Source: Candidatus Fluviicola riflensis (GTDB lineage: Bacteria; Bacteroidota; Bacteroidia; Flavobacteriales_D; Crocinitomicaceae). Taken from it: 64,000 nucleotides of DNA. Location of the stretch: NCBI GenBank assembly GCA_002243285.1, contig CP022585.1, positions 3,026,641-3,090,640 of the forward strand, given 5' to 3'. The position numbers and the translations under genes are program-made. The notes under the pieces were generated by a model. The model saw only the letters and a program-made list of their open reading frames with translations. It was not told the origin of the DNA and did no database searches. Below are positions 61,033-64,000 of this stretch, piece by piece. The first letter of the stretch is position 1. Each line of letters begins with the position of its first letter.

Positions 61033-61892
61033 ATTGGTGAACTCTCAAATTTCAATTTTCCTACTAAATCTTTAAAATACGTTGGACTCCAGATTTCTAG
61101 AATTCCATCATCTTTAATGAATCGAACCACATCCTCTTTTATGCCCTCAAAAGAAACCGAATCAATTTTAAATTTCAGTAATTCGGTGATCTGTTCGGTA
61201 GTGATCGAATCACCTTTCCAATCTCCAGTGTCTTTTGCTCTTAGAAGGAAATGACCAACATCCAATGGGATTCCTTTTTTGATATACCACTCGAGGTCAT
61301 ACCAATCCCTACCCTTAACTCTATCCCCCCATTTTCTGTACAAAAGGGCATGCATTTTCCCCGCAAATAGGCTTGGGCGAGTAAAACATTTTACATAAAA
61401 TGAGAATGGACGAATTAATAATTTTTCTTCAGTCTCAAACCCAAGTGGGGGTTTGCGATCCACTTCAATTTTAATTTTAACTGGCTTATTGGATTTTACA
61501 CCTGTTTGTTTAATCAAATCTTCCAGAATTAATTCTTTCCAAATAGTTTCCGTTTTTAAAAACGCCGAATCAATAGATGTTTGTTTCGTTTTGTCTTTTT
61601 CTTTTATACTCACTTTTATACCAAGAGATTCGAACTCAGTAAGAATAGCTGGGAAATATGGTTCTAGAGAAAAGTCGGGATTTGATTCAAGCAATGAAAA
61701 ATCCAAATCTTCTGAAAATCGGTCTAGTCCATAAAAGATTCGTAATGCCGTTCCCCCATAAAAAGCTGCTTTCTCGAAAAAATCTGTTCGTGATAAACCA
61801 GCTAAAGTTACTTCTTGCATTATTTCGCGTAGGGCAGATAAGATTTCTTCCTCATTTTGCGGGTTATATTCTGCAATCCATTCTTTTATCAT
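61029..61892 (-). CDS. abiEii: AbiEii-type nucleotidyltransferase toxin
   Basis: 287 residues of the AbiEii/AbiGii family, the toxin of type IV AbiE toxin-antitoxin systems, which give abortive infection against phages. The nucleotidyltransferase motif GGTALRIFYGLDRFSEDLDFSL (GG at 46-47, SEDLDF 60-65) and the second conserved motif KMHALLYRKWGDRVKGRDWYDL (in parts) are intact, so the toxin should be active. Its gene overlaps the antitoxin gene by 4 bp (ATGA). The 3' end lies at the break of the duplicated tRNA-downstream segment. Confidence 0.94.
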   Translation of the reverse strand: MIKEWIAEYNPQNEEEILSALREIMQEVTLAGLSRTDFFEKAAFYGGTALRIFYGLDRFSEDLDFSLLESNPDFSLEPYFPAILTEFESLGIKVSIKEKDKTKQTSIDSAFLKTETIWKELILEDLIKQTGVKSNKPVKIKIEVDRKPPLGFETEEKLLIRPFSFYVKCFTRPSLFAGKMHALLYRKWGDRVKGRDWYDLEWYIKKGIPLDVGHFLLRAKDTGDWKGDSITTEQITELLKFKIDSVSFEGIKEDVVRFIKDDGILEIWSPTYFKDLVGKLKFESSPI

Positions 61893-62527
61893 AATTCCTG
61901 AAGCGTATTGATCAGCATTTTAAGACTATTCTTTTTTGGTGCGTTATCCAACCAAGAATCTATTATATCCAAATCTAAAGTTTTTAGCATATCATCATCC
62001 ATTCGTAGATCTTCCAGTAAAAATTCTCGCGTTTGTTTAATACTCCTTAGATTTATTTTTGAAGTAAGCACGATTTTATCACATATTGCTTTTTCAGGCG
62101 AAGCAATCAAAATTGTTTGTTTGGGAGTAAGTTGAACGCTCCTAACACCAAATGAGTAATATGGCGTTAGGAGTTGCTGGTAATTAAACCTTCCAACTTG
62201 AGTCTTATATTTTTTTGGAGATTTCACTGTTACTGAACTTACTTCGAATGTACGCTCGGGTATAAATCCCCAATATGACAAAGCGGATTCCAAAGAAACG
62301 TAACTTGGCCCGCGAAGATGGTTTGCAATTAGAAATGGTTCTGGCAAAGGCAAATCTATTTTTGGTCCTAGTACATAAAGACCTCTTCTAACAGAAATGA
62401 GATCACCTCTTTTGAGTAATTCACTGATCTTATCATTCGGACGTTTGTATTCTCGAAGTAATTCCAACATCAAATGCCTATGTAATGGCGCATCAATATG
62501 ATTCTTAATCATCATTCTAAAATCCAT
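61889..62527 (-). CDS. abiEi: AbiEi-type antitoxin and transcriptional repressor
   Basis: 212 residues from ATG 62527 (MDFRMMIKNHIDAPLHRH); an upstream ATG at 62575 would put the first operator inside the gene, so it is rejected. The N-terminal helix-turn-helix region (MLELLREYKRPNDKISELLKRGDLISVRRGLYVLGP in parts) and the C-terminal antitoxin domain (SLESALSYWGFIPER; IASPEKAICDKIVLTSKI) match AbiEi. It neutralises AbiEii and represses its own promoter. Two inverted repeats upstream fit this. Confidence 0.93.
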   Translation of the reverse strand: MDFRMMIKNHIDAPLHRHLMLELLREYKRPNDKISELLKRGDLISVRRGLYVLGPKIDLPLPEPFLIANHLRGPSYVSLESALSYWGFIPERTFEVSSVTVKSPKKYKTQVGRFNYQQLLTPYYSFGVRSVQLTPKQTILIASPEKAICDKIVLTSKINLRSIKQTREFLLEDLRMDDDMLKTLDLDIIDSWLDNAPKKNSLKMLINTLQEL

Positions 62528-62547
62528 TCCGTCATATTTTAATGTAA

Positions 62548-62568
62548 TAATCGGAATTATTCCGATTA
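62548..62568. promoter_or_regulatory. Operator IR1 of abiE
   Basis: TAATCGGAAT-T-ATTCCGATTA, perfect arms of 10 bases, 21 bp before the abiEi start. It shares its TAATCGGAA/TTCCGATTA core with IR2. Confidence 0.75.
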
Positions 62569-62598
62569 AATGCAATTATTTTAGCATTTTAACGTCTG

Positions 62599-62641
62599 TT
62601 TCCTATACATAATCGGAATATTTCCGATTATGTATAGGAAA
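62599..62641. promoter_or_regulatory. Operator IR2 of abiE with 20-bp arms
   Basis: Perfect 20-base arms (62599-62618 and 62622-62641) around TAT, holding the same TAATCGGAA core with the same three-base spacing as IR1. AbiEi in other bacteria binds two such repeats. Confidence 0.75.
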
Positions 62642-62835
62642 AATTACATTAAATAACGTGAGTTCGGGATAAGCGGGAAGAATCATCCAAAATGGGGATT
62701 CTTATATCCCAAGTCGAAGAAAGAACTTTCTGCCTAGAGTGAATCGGCGGTGTGGGCTTTTTCAAGCCACCCACCCCTCCTTATTACTCAACTCATTCTC
62801 CCTCAAAAACGTTCCCTGACTATTTTGAAATACCA
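62642..62835. other. Gene-free stretch between abiE and hsp20
   Basis: I see no gene here. A short imperfect GC hairpin (GTGGGCTT/AAGCCACCCAC, near 62744-62770) is the only structure. Confidence 0.5.
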
Positions 62836-62868
62836 CAAAAAAAATGGCCATCTCTCCGACAGCCATTC
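62836..62868 (-). terminator. Intrinsic terminator of hsp20
   Basis: Minus-strand stem AATGGC/GCCATT (62862-62867 with 62843-62848) followed by a run of T residues. Confidence 0.78.
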
Positions 62869-62887
62869 ACAAAAATCCAGCGCCTGA

Positions 62888-63337
62888 TTACGCTATTTCT
62901 ATCATTCTCGGTGCTTTCTGTTTCGCTTCCTCCTTTTTTGGAATAGACAGGCGTAACAGTCCGTTTTCGTAACGGGCGTTTATGTTCTCCTGATCGACTA
63001 CATCCCTTGGAAGCTCGAAACTTCGTTGGAAGGATTGATAGCTGAACTCACGGCGTGTATAATTGTCTTCGACTTCTTCGCTGCTTTGTTGCTTTGAGGA
63101 AGAAATCGTGAGCAGATTGCCGTCAAGCTTGATTTCGAAGTCTTTTTTGTCCATACCCGGTGCTGCAACCTCGACTTCAAAATTGTCGGCTGACTCTCGG
63201 ATATTTACCGACGGCATCGTAGTACTTGTAGAAGAATAATTGTTGTTACCCCAGTTAAAAAGTTCGCGGCCAAAAAAATCGTCGAACAGTGGGGAAAATA
63301 CAGGGAATCGATCCCCGTTCCTTTTTGCTGGATTCAT
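62888..63337 (-). CDS. Small heat-shock protein, Hsp20/alpha-crystallin family
   Basis: 149 residues. ATP-independent holdase chaperone. The alpha-crystallin domain (about 42-140) shows MPSVNIRESADNFEVEVAAPGMDKKDFEIKLDGNLLTIS in pieces, the family's A-x-x-x-G-V/L motif as ARYENGLLRLSIPK, and the C-terminal MIEIA, close to the I-x-I anchor. The N-terminal arm is short (FSPLFDDFFGRELF). Single gene with own terminator; a palindrome at 63452 lies upstream. Confidence 0.95.
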   Translation of the reverse strand: MNPAKRNGDRFPVFSPLFDDFFGRELFNWGNNNYSSTSTTMPSVNIRESADNFEVEVAAPGMDKKDFEIKLDGNLLTISSSKQQSSEEVEDNYTRREFSYQSFQRSFELPRDVVDQENINARYENGLLRLSIPKKEEAKQKAPRMIEIA

Positions 63338-63451
63338 AACCTGCTTTTTAAGTTAAACAAAATATTAAAGAACATTTACAGGCAAAGCCTTATTTAACTG
63401 ACCGCAAATAAAATGCCATTCCGAGCTGACTGATATTTTTTCAGGATAAGT

Positions 63452-63486
63452 GACAAAATTTCTGTTTTTTTCTGAAATTTTGCCAT
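63452..63486. promoter_or_regulatory. Inverted repeat upstream of hsp20
   Basis: CAAAATTTC (63454-63462) and GAAATTTTG (63474-63482), with an outer TGAC/GTCA pair offset by four bases. Lies about 115 bp before the hsp20 start in the 260-bp gap 63338-63597. It may be a heat-shock or regulator site, or only a structure. Confidence 0.35.
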
Positions 63487-63597
63487 GTCACAGCATTTGT
63501 TGTATCATCTTTTTCAAGTAGTTAACCCAATTATTTTAACAAAAAATAAAACTTCCTCATTCTCAAATGTTGTAACTTATAGTCATAAACAAACGCT

Positions 63598-63942
63598 ATG
63601 GCAAAGTACGGAGAAAAGGCTGGCGAGAAAGTGGAAAAAGCCATGCATGAAATGAAAGAAGGAAAGTTAAAAACAGGTTCCGGCAAGAAAGTAACCGACA
63701 GAGATCAAGCAATCGCGATTGGACTTTCACAAGCGCGGAAAGAAGGTGGAAAAGTTCCGAAAAAAAAGAAAAAGCTTAAGGGTCTCCAGACCCGCTTTAC
63801 CTCAAATAGGTTCTTTCTTCGCATTCACACTTTGGGAAGGTTCTTTATTGAAGAACTCTGCGAATGCAAAGAAAACATCCATGTAACTGAGGAAAAAACA
63901 GAAACCCTAAGATATGCGAATGTCTTAGGGTTTTTGGTTTGA
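63598..63942 (+). CDS. DUF6496-type small basic protein with an unusual C-terminal extension
   Basis: 114 residues. The first 60 (MAKYGEKAGEKVEKAMHEMK ... GSGKKVTDRDQAIAIGLSQARKEGGKVPKKKKK) match DUF6496, small basic proteins thought to bind nucleic acid. Family members usually end right after the Lys-rich stretch. Here the frame runs on for about 54 residues through an inverted repeat (CTTCGCATTC/GAATGC, about 63810-63880) and a terminator stem, encoding EKTETLRYANVLGFLV at its end. The extension is probably read-through into a repeat after loss of the old stop. Confidence 0.8.
   Translation: MAKYGEKAGEKVEKAMHEMKEGKLKTGSGKKVTDRDQAIAIGLSQARKEGGKVPKKKKKLKGLQTRFTSNRFFLRIHTLGRFFIEELCECKENIHVTEEKTETLRYANVLGFLV
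63902..63935 (+). terminator. Terminator overlapping the end of the DUF6496 gene
   Basis: Stem AAACCCTAAGA (63902-63912) with TCTTAGGGTTT (63923-63933) and T run; the same stem as after tRNA-Asp. It lies within the last codons of the extended reading frame, which supports a shorter ancestral gene. Confidence 0.82.
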
Positions 63943-64000
63943 TAAAGCTTGTTTGTAAAAGGCAGCTGCGCATACTTTTTTTACGAAGATAAAAAAGTAA

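Noticed and set aside
62752..62946. A 64-residue plus-strand frame before hsp20
   Set aside because: Crosses the hsp20 terminator and the end of hsp20 in antisense; no RBS or conserved motif.
63781..63800. GGTCTCCAGACCCGC as a possible tRNA-Asp 3' end remnant (att site)
   Set aside because: Only about ten bases resemble the tRNA end and the order is not the same, so it is not a convincing attachment site.

Overview
The window looks like chromosomal DNA from a member of the Bacteroidota, most likely Flavobacteriales near Fluviicola/Crocinitomicaceae (the rank is an inference). The evidence is: several proteins with type IX secretion (T9SS) C-terminal sorting tails; a LytS-type kinase fused to a beta-propeller, paired with a LytTR regulator; promoters of the TTG-N19/20-TAnnTTTG type; outer-membrane barrels encoded next to ECF sigma factors; DUF4836 and choice-of-anchor V proteins; and few Shine-Dalgarno sequences with many TTG/GTG starts. 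There is no rRNA, no CRISPR array and no recognisable transposase. One tRNA gene (Asp, GTC) is present.

Layout. 1-2.1 kb: a truncated nhaA and a DUF389 membrane protein. 2.2-6.7 kb: a T9SS cargo protein, two paralogous small barrels, an ECF sigma factor and a protein joining an inner-membrane anchor to a C-terminal barrel. 7.0-10.2 kb: an AsmA-like giant. 10.3-14.5 kb: an accessory block, all on the minus strand, with a KilA-N protein, a NERD nuclease/SF1 helicase fusion, an unknown protein overlapping the helicase by 16 bp, and a small lipoprotein. 14.6-24.3 kb: core genes (biotin carboxylase, TamB, TsaD, RsmF-like methyltransferase, bestrophin). 24.6-34.1 kb: a secreted cysteine-peptidase-like protein, a porin, PafA-type phosphatase, MiaE, a two-component system and a second phosphatase-superfamily enzyme. 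34.4-38.6 kb: a TPR protein/sigma/anti-sigma operon, a lytic transglycosylase and MsrB. 38.8-45 kb: DUF4836, small unknowns, accA and ispE. 45.2-58.3 kb: T9SS surface proteins, including a 2160-residue adhesin-like protein with eight 53-residue repeats. 58.5-64 kb: nitroreductase and pirin behind a palindromic operator, tRNA-Asp, a GIY-YIG protein, an AbiE toxin-antitoxin pair, Hsp20 and a DUF6496 protein.

Two parts deserve most attention. First, the NERD-helicase block (10.3-14.5 kb) sits between core genes and has the form of a small defence island; the 211-residue overlapping partner has no family I recognise. Second, the AbiE module lies exactly at the break of a duplicated tRNA-Asp-downstream segment, next to a truncated GIY-YIG copy, and is preceded by two inverted repeats with the same core, which fits AbiEi autoregulation.

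The intergenic spaces are rich in long palindromes and interspersed repeats: a 58-bp perfect and a 64-bp near-perfect palindrome with a shared core but gene-specific arms, a perfect 42-bp palindrome, two inverted copies of a roughly 125-bp element, and AT-rich TTGAATG-type repeats. Several of these run into the 3' ends of genes and supply the last codons and the stop.
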